64,000 nt of DNA from Thermoanaerobaculia bacterium. Lineage in GTDB: Bacteria > Acidobacteriota > Thermoanaerobaculia > Gp7-AA8. Position 1 is the first letter of the stretch; the number at the start of each line of letters is the position of its first letter. A program made the position numbers and the translations under genes. This document shows positions 32,515-40,871 of this stretch, piece after piece. Location: assembly GCA_017883205.1 (NCBI GenBank), contig JADGNZ010000013.1, positions 78,262 to 142,261 of the forward strand, written 5' to 3'. Below the pieces are notes generated by a model. It saw only the letters and a list, made by a program, of their open reading frames with translations, searched no databases and was not told where the DNA came from.

Positions 32515-33249
32515 CTACGATTTCTTCCTGCACACGAAGAACAGCTTCACCGTTCTTCCCTCGAACCAGGGATCGAACTCGTGCTCTTCGATCGGCTCTA
32601 ATCCGCCGGCGGCCAGCGCGGCGATGATCTCGTCGCGCTCGTAGCAACGTTGCGTGTGGCGCTCACGAATGGCGACGCGCTCGCCGCGGGCGATCGCCCA
32701 ACCGGTGACGAGCGCCCGGCCGAGCTTCTCGCGGCGGCGATACGTGGTAGCGATCTCGAGATGAAAGTCCGGCCCTTCGTCAACGAACGGCTCCTTCATC
32801 CCCCAGACCTCCGGATAGATCTCCGGGTGGTTCATGTCGAAGAGGAACTGCGATCGGCCGTCCATGACCCGCGCGATCTCAGAAAACGCTAGCGCGAGAT
32901 CGGATGGCTCCAGCATATGGTTGAGCGAATCGTAAAGGCAGGTGATTCGCGAGAACGTCCCGCGCAGCGGCAGCGCCCGCGTGTCGCCGGCGATCAGGCG
33001 CGCGGCGCGGCTGCGAGCCACCCGCAGCATGACCGTGGAGAGATCGACGCCGGTCGACACGAATCCGCGGCCCGCAAAAAACGGCATGGCCAGGCCGGTG
33101 CCGCAGGCGACATCGAGATGCATCCCCCCTTCGACAGGGTAACGCTGCAACACCTCGGCGAGCAGCCGCCGCACGGCGCGAAAGTATCGCTGACCAAGCG
33201 CTTGATCGTATGCGTAGGCAAACGCGCCGTAGGACTCCGAAGCGCTCAT
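32515..33249 (-). CDS. SAM-dependent methyltransferase (class I)
   Basis: 244 residues. SAM-binding motif I is MHLDVACGTGLAMPFF (about residues 42-57), followed by STGVDLSTVMLRVARSRA (motif II acidic residue Asp), LIAGDTRALPL and ITCLYDSLNHM. The C-terminal half is beta-rich (FLFDMNHPEIYPEVWG; EEHEFDPWFEGRTVKLFFV). Substrate unknown; the YAYDQALG...RY N-terminus is usual for small-molecule methyltransferases. A class B palindrome lies immediately upstream. Confidence 0.88.
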   Translation of the reverse strand: MSASESYGAFAYAYDQALGQRYFRAVRRLLAEVLQRYPVEGGMHLDVACGTGLAMPFFAGRGFVSTGVDLSTVMLRVARSRAARLIAGDTRALPLRGTFSRITCLYDSLNHMLEPSDLALAFSEIARVMDGRSQFLFDMNHPEIYPEVWGMKEPFVDEGPDFHLEIATTYRRREKLGRALVTGWAIARGERVAIRERHTQRCYERDEIIAALAAGGLEPIEEHEFDPWFEGRTVKLFFVCRKKS

Positions 33250-33327
33250 TTGCCGGGGGTCGGGAGTCGGGAGTCGGTAATCGGAGTTTTCGGGCTCGGT
33301 TTTCTCCGACCCCCGACACCCGTCGTC
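33250..33327. repeat. Class B dispersed palindrome (GGGAGTCGG type)
   Basis: GGGGGTCGGGAGTCGGGAGTCGG pairs with CCGACCCCCGACACCCG across a short AT-containing centre. It sits between the methyltransferase start and the end of the dehydrogenase gene. Confidence 0.75.
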
Positions 33328-33328
33328 G

Positions 33329-34213
33329 CTACGACCAACGGTAAAATCCCTCGCCCGTCTTCTTGCCGAGCTTTCCGTCCGCGACCATTCGTCGCAGCAA
33401 CTCGGGGGGATCGAAGCGCAAGCCGAGCGTGGAGCAGAGGTACTCCGCGATACCGAGGCGTACGTCGAGACCGACGAGATCGGTCAGCCGCAACGGACCC
33501 ATCGGATGGTTGTAGCCGAGCTCCATCGCTTTATCGATGTCTGCTGCCGAGGCGACGCCGTCTTCCAGCATGCGGATCGCTTCGAGGCCGAGGGCCACGC
33601 CGAGGCGTGAGGTGGCAAAGCCGGGCGAATCGCGGACGACGATCGCCGTCTTCCCCATCTTCTCCGCCACTTCAGTCACCTGCTCCACTGTCTCATCTGA
33701 GGTCCGCTCGCCGCGCACGACCTCGATCAGCTTCATCAGATGCGGCGGATTGAAAAAATGGAGCCCTACGAATCGATCGCGGCGCTCCACCGATTGCGCC
33801 AGAAGCGAAATCGAGATCGACGATGTGTTCGAGGCGATGATCGTCTCTTCTCCGCAGAAAAGATCCGCCTGCCCCAGGAGATTCTTCTTGAGATCAATAT
33901 CTTCGGGCGTCGCTTCGATGATCAGATCGGCGGCACGCACCGCAGGCTCGAGGTCGGAGGCAAGATGAAGGCGGCTGCTTGCCGCGGCGGCATCGTCAGC
34001 CGTCACCTTCCCGCGCTCAATCCCCTTTTGAAGAATCGATTCGATCGACGCTTTGGCAGCATCGAGCGCGGCCGCATCCGCATCGTGGATGACGGTCTCG
34101 TAACCAGAGACCGCAGCGACGTACGCGATTCCGCGCCCCATCGTGCCGGTGCCGATGACTGCGATCTGCCGGATCGGGTTCCGAATCGTCTTCCCGGTCG
34201 TCTTCCCAGTCAT
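33329..34213 (-). CDS. hbd: 3-hydroxyacyl-CoA (3-hydroxybutyryl-CoA) dehydrogenase
   Basis: 294 residues, NAD-dependent oxidation of 3-hydroxyacyl-CoA in beta-oxidation or butyryl/PHB metabolism. The Rossmann motif is IAVIGTGTMGRGIAYVAA. The catalytic His lies in FVGLHFFNPPHLMKLIEVV with the following Glu. ASNTSSISI and DSPGFATSRL are conserved, and the C-terminal domain has ELGYNHPMGPLRLTDLVGLD and GEGFYRW. Length fits the single-function PaaH/Hbd type. It starts 12 nt after the upstream hypothetical gene, so they share a transcript. Confidence 0.93.
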   Translation of the reverse strand: MTGKTTGKTIRNPIRQIAVIGTGTMGRGIAYVAAVSGYETVIHDADAAALDAAKASIESILQKGIERGKVTADDAAAASSRLHLASDLEPAVRAADLIIEATPEDIDLKKNLLGQADLFCGEETIIASNTSSISISLLAQSVERRDRFVGLHFFNPPHLMKLIEVVRGERTSDETVEQVTEVAEKMGKTAIVVRDSPGFATSRLGVALGLEAIRMLEDGVASAADIDKAMELGYNHPMGPLRLTDLVGLDVRLGIAEYLCSTLGLRFDPPELLRRMVADGKLGKKTGEGFYRWS

Positions 34214-34225
34214 ATGCCGCGGAGT

Positions 34226-34993
34226 CTACACCGCGCGCATGGCCAGCTTCAGGATCTCGCGGTGCGTGAAGTAGTTCACGGCGGGGTCGTCGAGGTGGAA
34301 GCTGTAGGTAAACTTCTCGTCCGTGTCGGCCACGAAGGTGAAGCGGAAGTAGCGGTTCTCCGCGCCGCCGAACTCCTTGACGCTGGCGGAGTAGCCGTCA
34401 TCGGGCTCGACCTTGATGACGCGGTAGAGCCTGTGCGCGCTGATGGGAAGGTCGTCCGGCGGATAGTGGATGAACTGAATCGCGTAGATCTGTTTCGGAT
34501 CGATCTCGCGCTCCGGATAGCCACCCTCGTCGCCCTCTTCTCCCTCGCCGGTGAACCAGGTCTCTTCCTCTTTGAACAGCACGAGGTTGGCCGAGCTCTC
34601 GGTCATCGGTGAGACGCCCTGATCGAGGTGAATGTGCTGCTCCGGATCGCTGGAATCGCGAAGCTGCGTGAGAAGGTCGATCATGTACTGCAGGCCTTCG
34701 CGCGTGCCGGTGAAGGCAACTTCCTCGTCTTCGTCCGAGATCCAGACGTCGAGCCAGGCATTCTTGGGGAGTTTGACGCGGCTTTCGAGCGTGTCGAAGT
34801 TCACTGCGGCGAACCCGAGGCGCTTGGCAGCCGCGGTGAGGAAATCGTTGCAGTGAGGATCTTCGACCAGATGCGCCCGTGCGTAGTCGATCGCCGCCTC
34901 GTACGCACGTTTGCGTCCGAAATCATGCGTTAGATCGAAGGGGATGATGATTTGGTCGAGGAGCTGGTTGTATCGCTCGGCAGGTCGTGACAT
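34226..34993 (-). CDS. Hypothetical protein, 255 residues
   Basis: No family recognised. N-terminal helices (residues 1-70, RYNQLLDQIIIPFDLTHDF; AIDYARAHLV) are followed by a beta-rich acidic middle (WISDEDEEVAFTG; LVLFKEEETWFTGEGEEGDE) and strands FRFTFVADTDEKFTYSFHLD near the end. Soluble, with no signal peptide. Cotranscribed with hbd. A TAGATT -10-like hexamer lies about 30 nt upstream of the ATG. Confidence 0.75.
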   Translation of the reverse strand: MSRPAERYNQLLDQIIIPFDLTHDFGRKRAYEAAIDYARAHLVEDPHCNDFLTAAAKRLGFAAVNFDTLESRVKLPKNAWLDVWISDEDEEVAFTGTREGLQYMIDLLTQLRDSSDPEQHIHLDQGVSPMTESSANLVLFKEEETWFTGEGEEGDEGGYPEREIDPKQIYAIQFIHYPPDDLPISAHRLYRVIKVEPDDGYSASVKEFGGAENRYFRFTFVADTDEKFTYSFHLDDPAVNYFTHREILKLAMRAV

Positions 34994-35040
34994 AGGCGTT
35001 AGGTCACCCTGACAACGCCTTGAAATCTATCATATTTCCT

Positions 35041-35232
35041 TGGGGTGGATGGGGGTGGGGAGTGGGGTGTCGGGGGTGGGAGCAATCAGAGATTAGAGTT
35101 GCCAGAGATCAGAGACAAGCAGGAATCAGAGATCAGATCTCAGGTCAGCGATCTGATCTCTGGCGAATCTCTGATCTCCTGTCTCTGATCTCTTGTCTCA
35201 CTCCCACACCCCACCCCCTACTCCCCACACCC
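35041..35232. repeat. Nested palindromes: class A arms enclosing a class C element
   Basis: The outer arms are the GGGGTGGGGAGTGGGGTG tract (about 35048-35075) and CTCCCACACCCCACCCCCTA (about 35201-35232). Inside is the GATCAGAGA/TCTCTGATC class C element (35087-35200). This parallels the class A element at 5685-5875, where a different family fills the centre. Confidence 0.8.
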
Positions 35233-35234
35233 CG

Positions 35235-35798
35235 TCACCCTCTGTCCCGCACCTTCCAATCCTTGTCGAGATCTGCCAGGAAGCTGGCCAGGTCCTCGGC
35301 GTGCTCCTCTTCGACGGCGAGAATCCCTTCCAGCATGCGGCGCGTGGTGTAGTCGTCGTCGCCGATGTAGCGGATCATCTCGGTGTACGAGTCGATGGCC
35401 ACACGTTCCGCGACGAGATCCTCTTTGATCATGTCGAGTAGCGTGTTTCCTTCGACGTACTCGGAATGGGAGCGCAGCAGCATCCCCTCGGGGTTGAGAT
35501 TCGGCGCGCCGCCGAGCTGCACGATGCGGCCGGCGAGTTGGTCGGCGTGTCCCTGCTCCTCGTTCGCGTGCTGCAGAAACTCCTGCGCGATCGGTTCCGC
35601 ATGGATCCCCTGAGCCATGAAGAAATGCCGCTTGTAGCGAAGGACGCAGACGATCTCGGTCGCCAGCGCCTCGTTGAGCAGCTTGATCACGGTCTCGCGG
35701 TCGGCGCGATAGGCCTCGGTCACCGCTCCTTCTTCGATGTGCTGCCGGGCACGGCGCCGAAGCTCCTGAACGTCGGTCAAGAAAGGCTTGTCATTCAT
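35235..35798 (-). CDS. Ferritin-like / bacterioferritin-type protein
   Basis: 187 residues, four-helix di-iron fold. Ligand motifs: LNEALATEIVCVLRYKRH (first Glu), QHANEEQGHADQLA (Glu-x-x-His), IKEDLVAERVAIDSY and AVEEEHAEDLASFL (second Glu-x-x-His). The about 40-residue N-terminal extension before helix A is longer than in classic Bfr. It is likely to store or detoxify iron, or to protect DNA as Dps-like members do. GGAG is 10 nt before the ATG. Confidence 0.85.
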   Translation of the reverse strand: MNDKPFLTDVQELRRRARQHIEEGAVTEAYRADRETVIKLLNEALATEIVCVLRYKRHFFMAQGIHAEPIAQEFLQHANEEQGHADQLAGRIVQLGGAPNLNPEGMLLRSHSEYVEGNTLLDMIKEDLVAERVAIDSYTEMIRYIGDDDYTTRRMLEGILAVEEEHAEDLASFLADLDKDWKVRDRG

Positions 35799-35833
35799 TG
35801 TTGCGTTTCTCCTTCAGGCCTCGCTTGCAAGAA

Positions 35834-36964
35834 TCATCGCCGGTCCGCCCCGAAGCGCGTTTGGCGCGCATCATAGGTCCGTCCGCGCCAGAGCAATTTG
35901 CGCCGAACGCCGGTCAGCCACGTCGATCGAAGGAAGATCCACAGCCAGATCGCGCACATCACCGGATGCAGCAGCAGCGCGTTGTCCAGCCGATAGCGGA
36001 GCGAGCGAAAAAGGATCAGGCGCGTCGCGGTGATGACGATGATGGTGGCGATGCTGATCCGGTCTCCCGCCACCGCGAGCAGATACGGCAGGATGTGAAA
36101 GACGAAAGAGCCGATGGCGGCCAGAAAGGCGACCACGTAGTTGCGGCCGAAGACCGCAAAAGCGTTCTTGGTGAACCCTTCGATCACTTCGCGAAGCCCG
36201 TGGTACATCCGCAGCGCGACCAGGTCGTCCGCGCGTACGACAACGGTCAAACCGCCAGCACGGCGGATCAAACGGGCCAGTCCCACATCGTCGACGACCG
36301 AGTCTTTCAACGCCTCGTGGCCGCCCGCGGCTTCGTACGCATCACGCAGCACGAGATTCCCGGTGCCGCCGCCGATCGCCAGCGCCACGCCGCGGGTTCG
36401 GTTCGAGAGCCATGTCGGCAGAAAAGAGAAGCAGGTCATGGCCAGCATCGGCATCGATGCGTTCTCGCCGACTCCGTGCATCTCGAAAAAGGGCAACAGC
36501 GTCAGCAGCGCCGGCCGCCTTTGCTCCATCGATGCCACAGCCGCACGCAGCGTGTCGGGGGCATAAATCACGTCGGCATCGACGAACAGGAGAATCTCGC
36601 CGTGCGCGCCGCGGCTGCCCTGGTGCAGCGCCCACGGCTTGCCCAACCAGCCGTCGCCGGGTTCCTCACCGTCGACGACGACGAGCCGCTCGTCCTCGAT
36701 GCCGCGAAGAATTGCGCCGGTGGCGTCGGCGGAGCGGTCGTTGACGACGATCAGCTCGAAATGCGGATAGGTCTGCGCCAGAAACGCCCGGACCGTCCGC
36801 TCGATGACGCGCGCCTCGTCGCGAGCGGGAATGATGATCGACACCAGCGGCTCGCGCGCCGGCCGTTCATCGCGGCGCAATCGCGGAATGAGCGCGAGAT
36901 TCACGACGGTGCGGAAGAACGCCAGCACCCATGCGGCGAGGACGATGAGGGTTAAGAGGCGCAA
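35834..36964 (-). CDS. Membrane GT2 glycosyltransferase (HpnB-like)
   Basis: 376 residues. One N-terminal membrane helix, a GT-A domain (PLVSIIIPARDEARVIERTV; IVVNDRSADATG; ILLFVDADVIYAP with the DxD; DSVVDDVGLARLIRRAGG), then three or four C-terminal helices. This layout resembles hopanoid-associated HpnB and related lipid glycosyltransferases. No other hopanoid gene is in the window, so the acceptor is unknown. The start is TTG at 36964 with a TACATT hexamer 10 nt upstream; the start is therefore less certain than the rest. Confidence 0.82.
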   Translation of the reverse strand: MRLLTLIVLAAWVLAFFRTVVNLALIPRLRRDERPAREPLVSIIIPARDEARVIERTVRAFLAQTYPHFELIVVNDRSADATGAILRGIEDERLVVVDGEEPGDGWLGKPWALHQGSRGAHGEILLFVDADVIYAPDTLRAAVASMEQRRPALLTLLPFFEMHGVGENASMPMLAMTCFSFLPTWLSNRTRGVALAIGGGTGNLVLRDAYEAAGGHEALKDSVVDDVGLARLIRRAGGLTVVVRADDLVALRMYHGLREVIEGFTKNAFAVFGRNYVVAFLAAIGSFVFHILPYLLAVAGDRISIATIIVITATRLILFRSLRYRLDNALLLHPVMCAIWLWIFLRSTWLTGVRRKLLWRGRTYDARQTRFGADRR

Positions 36965-36987
36965 GTCAGAGGCGAATGTATCCCCTG

Positions 36988-37701
36988 CTACGCCGGCCCG
37001 ATCTTCCGCTGCGCTTCCAGCGCGTACGGCGAGTCGGGAAACTCCGTCACGATGCGACGGTAGGTCTCCTTCGTCTTCTCCGGGTTTCCCTGGACTTCAA
37101 AGTCGTGCGCGAGAAGCGAGAGAAGCGAGTCGGCAGGCAGTGAGGGCTCGCTCTTGCTGATCTCGGCCTGGAGCTCCTGTGCAACCTGAGGCGCCTCGCC
37201 GTTGTCGATCCGGAGCTGGTAAAGGCTGTAGCGGGCGCCGTTGACCAGAAGGTGTTTCGGATTACGGTTGATGAATTCCTGCAGCATCGTGCGGGCTCCC
37301 GCCACATCGCCCTTCCCGGCCTGAATGCGGGCCAGGTAAAGACTGGCAACATCGGATGCGTCGGTGCCGCCGTAGTTCGAGGTAACGGTTCGGAACTGCT
37401 GCTCCGCCGCGGCTGTACGCTCCGCTTCCGTCTTGAACTTCGCGTTGGGGACCGGCTGGCCTCCCGCGGCCGGCATCAGCGGCGACTCGATCGTGTCGAT
37501 CGCTGTCGAAAGATCCTGCTGCGCCTTCTGCTCGCGGTTGGAGCGGTAAAAGAAAACGCCGTAGATGAGGACGGCGAGGACGACCGCGCCGCCGGCGATG
37601 AAATAGAGGAGGCGCTGGTTATCCCGCGCCCGGGACGACAAGGAACCGATCTCGTCGACAAACTTGTCGTGTCTTAGGTCTCTGCGATGCTGGCGATCCA
37701 T
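36988..37701 (-). CDS. Single-pass membrane protein with TPR-like periplasmic domain (YfgM-like)
   Basis: 237 residues. A basic cytoplasmic N-terminus (DRQHRRDLRHDKFVDEIG) precedes one helix at about residues 32-54 (LLYFIAGGAVVLAVLIYGVFF), then a helical TPR-like region. YSLYQLRIDNGEAPQVAQEL, LLSLLAHDFEVQGNPEKTKE and ETYRRIVTEFPDSPYALEAQ are repeat-like. The architecture matches YfgM/tetratricopeptide ancillary Sec-translocon subunits. GGAGG lies 11 nt upstream of the ATG at 37701. The 22-bp palindromic array begins about 110 bp upstream. Confidence 0.78.
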   Translation of the reverse strand: MDRQHRRDLRHDKFVDEIGSLSSRARDNQRLLYFIAGGAVVLAVLIYGVFFYRSNREQKAQQDLSTAIDTIESPLMPAAGGQPVPNAKFKTEAERTAAAEQQFRTVTSNYGGTDASDVASLYLARIQAGKGDVAGARTMLQEFINRNPKHLLVNGARYSLYQLRIDNGEAPQVAQELQAEISKSEPSLPADSLLSLLAHDFEVQGNPEKTKETYRRIVTEFPDSPYALEAQRKIGPA

Positions 37702-37810
37702 GGAAAGGGCGGCCTCCGTCAAAAAGTGGGTGACTCTAACCTAGCGTCGGGGAACGGTCAAATGAGGGTGGGGATTCCGTGGGGTGTCGCGTTGGCCACG
37801 GCGCGTACCC

Positions 37811-38256
37811 CACCGGGACACGGTGGGTGTCCCAGTGGGACACGGTCGGTGTCCCAGTGGGACATGGTCGGTGTCCCAGTGGGACACGGTCGGTGTCCCA
37901 GTGGGACATGGTCGATGTCCCAGTGGTACATGGTCGGTGTCCCAGTGGGACACGGTCGGTGTCCCAGTGGTACACGGTCGGTGTACCAGTGGGACATGGG
38001 GGGTGTACCAGTGGGACATGGGGGGTGTACCAGTGGTACATGGCCGGTGTTCCAGTGGGACATGGCCGGTGTTCCAGTGGGACATGGGGGTGTACCAGTG
38101 GTACATGGCCGGTATTCCAGTGGGACATGGGGGTGTATCAGTGGGACATGGCCGGTGTTCCAGTGGGACATGGGGGTGTATCAGTGGGACATGGTCGGTG
38201 TCCCAGTGGGACATTGGGGGGTGAACCAGTGGTACATGGTGGGTGTCCAGTGGGGC
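37811..38256. repeat. 22-bp palindromic tandem array (TGTCCCAGTGGGACA core)
   Basis: About 20 direct repeats of a 22-bp unit whose core TGTCCCAGTGGGACA is a perfect 15-bp palindrome about a central base. Unit starts (first base of the CCC triplet) fall at 37831, 37853, 37875, 37897, 37919, 37941, 37963, 37985, 38007, 38029, 38051, 38073, 38094, 38116, 38137, 38159, 38180, 38202 and 38225. The period is exactly 22, with a few 21s and one 23 near the right end. Variants are mostly single changes inside the half-sites (TGTACC, TGTTCC, GGTACA), while CAGTGG is almost fixed. The array lies between divergent genes starting at 37701 and 38557. Because 22 is not a multiple of 3, the open frames across it are a by-product of the repeat. 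Confidence 0.95.
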
Positions 38257-38556
38257 GGGTGGTTGTCCCACTGGTGTCTCAACGGCCACCCAACTTCCCC
38301 CCGGTTGGCCAGCTAACAACCCCCCCTTGGAGTCTGGTCATTGATGGGTTGCCGGGTATCGGGTTCTGGTCTGGCGGGGCATAGTCAATAGGTGGCACCC
38401 CGGAAGGCAACCCAGCAGCCCGGCAACCCGGAAAACACCGCATGATCGTGCACACATCCCCTCGTGATCGCGATACAATAACAACTGCGCTCGCGGGTAC
38501 TGTTGTTGCAGAGGGGCGAACGCATTCTCCTTCACTATCGATCACTCGGAGCTCCC
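38257..38556. other. Leader and promoter region of the polysaccharide deacetylase gene
   Basis: No gene. It contains degenerate array remnants to about 38280, a GC-rich inverted stretch (TTGCCGGG near 38348 with CCCGGCAA near 38418) and the region before the deacetylase. GGAG at 38548-38551 is the ribosome-binding site of that gene. Confidence 0.5.
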
Positions 38557-39786
38557 ATGGCCGCGCGGGCGTTGACAGCAGTCGTTGCATTTGCACTTTT
38601 CACCGCCTTACCTGCGGCTGCCACGCCTGCGAACATCGATGCGGGCGCGACCATCCTCTGCTATCACATCGTCGAGTCCCCGCAGGACCCGCGGATGGAG
38701 GTTTCGCGAGAGGCATTCCGCCAGCAGATGCGCTACCTGGCGATGACCGGCTACAACGTCATCCCTCTTCGCGAGCTCTATGACTACGTAACCGGAAAGC
38801 GGGCATCGCTTCCGAAGAACGCGATCGTCATCACCTTTGACGACGGATGGCGCAGCACCTATACGGAAGTCTTCCCGGAGATGAAGCGCTACGGATTTCC
38901 GTTCACCATCTTCATTTATCCGGCGATCGTCGGCCAGACCTCGCACGCGATCAACTGGAAGCAGCTCAAAGAGATGTCCGACGCCGGCGTCGACATCGAG
39001 AGCCACTCCCTTTCGCATCCCTTCCTCACGCGTCGCCGCCACGCCGATCTCGACCAGAAAGCCTACAACGCCTGGCTCGAAAAGGAGCTGAGCGACAGCA
39101 AACGCCTGCTCGAGCGCGCCACCTCGAAGCCGGTGCAATTCCTCGCCTATCCGTTCGGCGACTTCGATCACTTCCTCGTCGACAGCGTCAGCAAAGCCGG
39201 CTATGAGGCTGCGCTGACGTGTGAGTCCGGACGCGTTCGCCGCGGCAGCAATCCACTGAGGATGCGCCGTGTCGTCGTCGAGAAGAAAGTCGATTTCGTC
39301 AGCTTCCGCCATTACCTCGGCGCGGGCTCGATGCGTGTCGACGACATGACTCCGCTGCCCGGCGTGATTTACGACCCGGCGCCGATGGTCACCATCTCCG
39401 CCAAGATCCCGCATCACGAGTCGATCGATCCGAAGTCGGTCGGGATGGCGCTCCTCTCCGCTGCAGGCTCCCTCCCCTTCTCGTACGACCCCGAGACCGG
39501 CGCGATCTCCGTAGCCGCAGTCAAGGAAGCGCTGCAGGGAACCTATCAGCGCGCCCTGGTCTGGGCCAACGACATCAAGTCCGGCAAGCGCGTGGAGGCG
39601 AGCTGGGTTTTCAAGCTGCCGGAACCGCGGCTTCCCGTTCTGCCTTCGCTCGTGAGCGACCCGCAACGCGTCACTCCCGGCCCGGAAACCGCGCCGCAAG
39701 CGCAATCCGGCGCAGCGCAGGCTGTTGTCTCCAGCGGCGCAGGTTCGGGATCCGTCACGCGGCCACAGCGCGCGCCGAAGGGATAA
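38557..39786 (+). CDS. Secreted polysaccharide deacetylase
   Basis: 409 residues. The signal peptide is residues 1-22 (cleavage after PAAA). The NodB-type deacetylase domain has ILCYHIV (motif start), IVITFDDGWRST with the catalytic and metal Asp pair (about 94-95) and DIESHSLSHPFLT with the two metal His. FLAYPFGDFDH is motif 3. The C-terminal part (from about 300) is a beta-rich extension and a low-complexity Pro/Gln/Ser tail. It removes N-acetyl groups from peptidoglycan, PNAG or another exopolysaccharide in the periplasm. GGAG is 5 nt upstream of the ATG. Confidence 0.92.
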   Translation: MAARALTAVVAFALFTALPAAATPANIDAGATILCYHIVESPQDPRMEVSREAFRQQMRYLAMTGYNVIPLRELYDYVTGKRASLPKNAIVITFDDGWRSTYTEVFPEMKRYGFPFTIFIYPAIVGQTSHAINWKQLKEMSDAGVDIESHSLSHPFLTRRRHADLDQKAYNAWLEKELSDSKRLLERATSKPVQFLAYPFGDFDHFLVDSVSKAGYEAALTCESGRVRRGSNPLRMRRVVVEKKVDFVSFRHYLGAGSMRVDDMTPLPGVIYDPAPMVTISAKIPHHESIDPKSVGMALLSAAGSLPFSYDPETGAISVAAVKEALQGTYQRALVWANDIKSGKRVEASWVFKLPEPRLPVLPSLVSDPQRVTPGPETAPQAQSGAAQAVVSSGAGSGSVTRPQRAPKG

Positions 39787-39816
39787 AGTGGTCGCTCTCT
39801 TGATGCGCTGAAAACC

Positions 39817-39877
39817 GTTTCACGCGGAGCCGCGGAGGACGCGGAGGCTTTCTCCGCATCTCCGCATCTCCGCGTGA
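39817..39877. repeat. Class E dispersed hairpin (TTTCACGCGGAG type)
   Basis: CGTTTCACGCGGAGCCGCGGAG pairs loosely with CTCCGCATCTCCGCGTGACA. It lies between convergent genes and is the same family as the inner element at about 5766-5834 and at 57962-58034. Confidence 0.7.
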
Positions 39878-39897
39878 CAAATCTCTTGATCACGCCG

Positions 39898-40629
39898 CTA
39901 GAACCGCCGGCTGATCCCCGCCGACCAGAACACGTTCGGCGGTGTCGTCCCTCGGGCGCCCCAACCAATGGAGACATCGAGCTGCGTGTTGCTCCCGATG
40001 ATCCTCACGGCGCCGGCGTCGACCGTCAGCGCCGTCGAGCCGCCGCGGCTCTCCGGAGACTGAAGGGCTCCGTCGACGAAGACATTGGCGTGATCCGAGA
40101 GGTTGTACTGCACGGTGAGCGCTGCCAGTCCGGCGGTGAACCGCCCATCGCCGTCGTCGAGTGAGGCCACGCCGATGTTCGGATTCAGCGACCATCGTTC
40201 GCCGAGGTTGATGTCGGCGGCCAGGCGGAGATCGCCGGTCGTCGAGTGAGAGCGCTGGGAACCGCTGCCTGATGGGACGAAGGCCCGGACGATCACACCA
40301 AGCGAAGGCGCGTCGGCAAAATGAACCTTCGCGCCGATCGACAACGGCGCAAGCTCGTCGGTGCCGCTGGAATGAACGAAGCCGTTGCCTTCAACGCGCA
40401 GCTCGACAGCCTTCGTCAGACCGTAGCGCAGCAACAGGGGCGTCGAGATCGATACACCGTCCGAGGCATGATCGCGCTCGAGACCGGCCTCAATCTGAAA
40501 AGTGCCCCGCCCAACGACACCACTACTGTCAGCCAGGCCAGGCCGGTCCGCATTGATGAGATCCGCGTCCTGAGCATGAACGGCAGTTGCCGCCGCAGCA
40601 AAAAGAAGGAGCGCAACGAGTTTCTTCAT
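39898..40629 (-). CDS. Outer-membrane beta-barrel protein (phenol MetA-pathway-like)
   Basis: 243 residues, signal peptide 1-19 (cleavage after AVHA). The body starts INADRPGLADSSGVVGRGTFQIEAGL and alternates strands ending VFWSAGISRRF with a terminal Phe, typical of the 'MetA-pathway of phenol degradation' / transporter-like barrel family. Features include GDLRLAADINLGERWSLNPNIGV and ALTVQYNLSDHANVFVDGAL. It is probably a channel or structural outer-membrane protein. TACTCT lies 6 nt before the ATG at 40629. A long inverted repeat occupies its upstream region. Confidence 0.8.
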   Translation of the reverse strand: MKKLVALLLFAAAATAVHAQDADLINADRPGLADSSGVVGRGTFQIEAGLERDHASDGVSISTPLLLRYGLTKAVELRVEGNGFVHSSGTDELAPLSIGAKVHFADAPSLGVIVRAFVPSGSGSQRSHSTTGDLRLAADINLGERWSLNPNIGVASLDDGDGRFTAGLAALTVQYNLSDHANVFVDGALQSPESRGGSTALTVDAGAVRIIGSNTQLDVSIGWGARGTTPPNVFWSAGISRRF

Positions 40630-40635
40630 GTGCAA

Positions 40636-40641
40636 AGAGTA
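40636..40641 (-). promoter_or_regulatory. Putative -10 element (TACTCT) of the barrel-protein gene
   Basis: TACTCT on the minus strand, 6 nt before the ATG at 40629, no Shine-Dalgarno. Confidence 0.4.
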
Positions 40642-40647
40642 TCGCAA

Positions 40648-40850
40648 GGAGTGCAGGCGTCTCGCCTGCGGCCGTAGGGCGTCTCGCCCGACGGTGGTGT
40701 CCGAATCGATAAACTCCATTCGGAGGATTCCCAGAACTTGGCCAAGGTCAAAACAACGCAAGCCGGTCGATCCTACGGACCGCTCGTAGTCGTCGCGTAA
40801 TTCCGTCGGGCGAGACGCCCGCCGGCCGCAGGCGAGACGCCTGCACTCCT
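40648..40850. repeat. Class F long inverted repeat (47-bp arms)
   Basis: Left arm 40648-40694 (GGAGTGCAGGCGTCTCGCCT, continuing to CCCGACGG) and right arm 40803-40850 are near-perfect reverse complements separated by about 108 bp. They lie between the divergent barrel-protein and yhbY genes. Half-copies of the arm occur at about 46399-46445 and 48905-49015. When single-stranded it could form a large cruciform. Confidence 0.88.
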
Positions 40851-40854
40851 CTGT

Positions 40855-40860
40855 TACCAT
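40855..40860 (+). promoter_or_regulatory. Putative -10 element (TACCAT) of yhbY
   Basis: TACCAT 11 nt before the yhbY ATG, immediately after the class F arm; weaker than the other cases because the gap is longer. Confidence 0.25.
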
Positions 40861-40871
40861 GCGCGCCGCAC

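Noticed and set aside
37811..38256. CRISPR array
   Set aside because: Units are directly adjacent 22-bp repeats with no spacers and no cas genes.
37736..38384. Long open frames in several reading frames across the 22-bp array (VPLGHRPCPTGTP-type repeats)
   Set aside because: A 22-bp repeat without stops keeps three frames per strand open; the same sequence cannot be selected in all of them. No Shine-Dalgarno or TANNNT precedes the frames.
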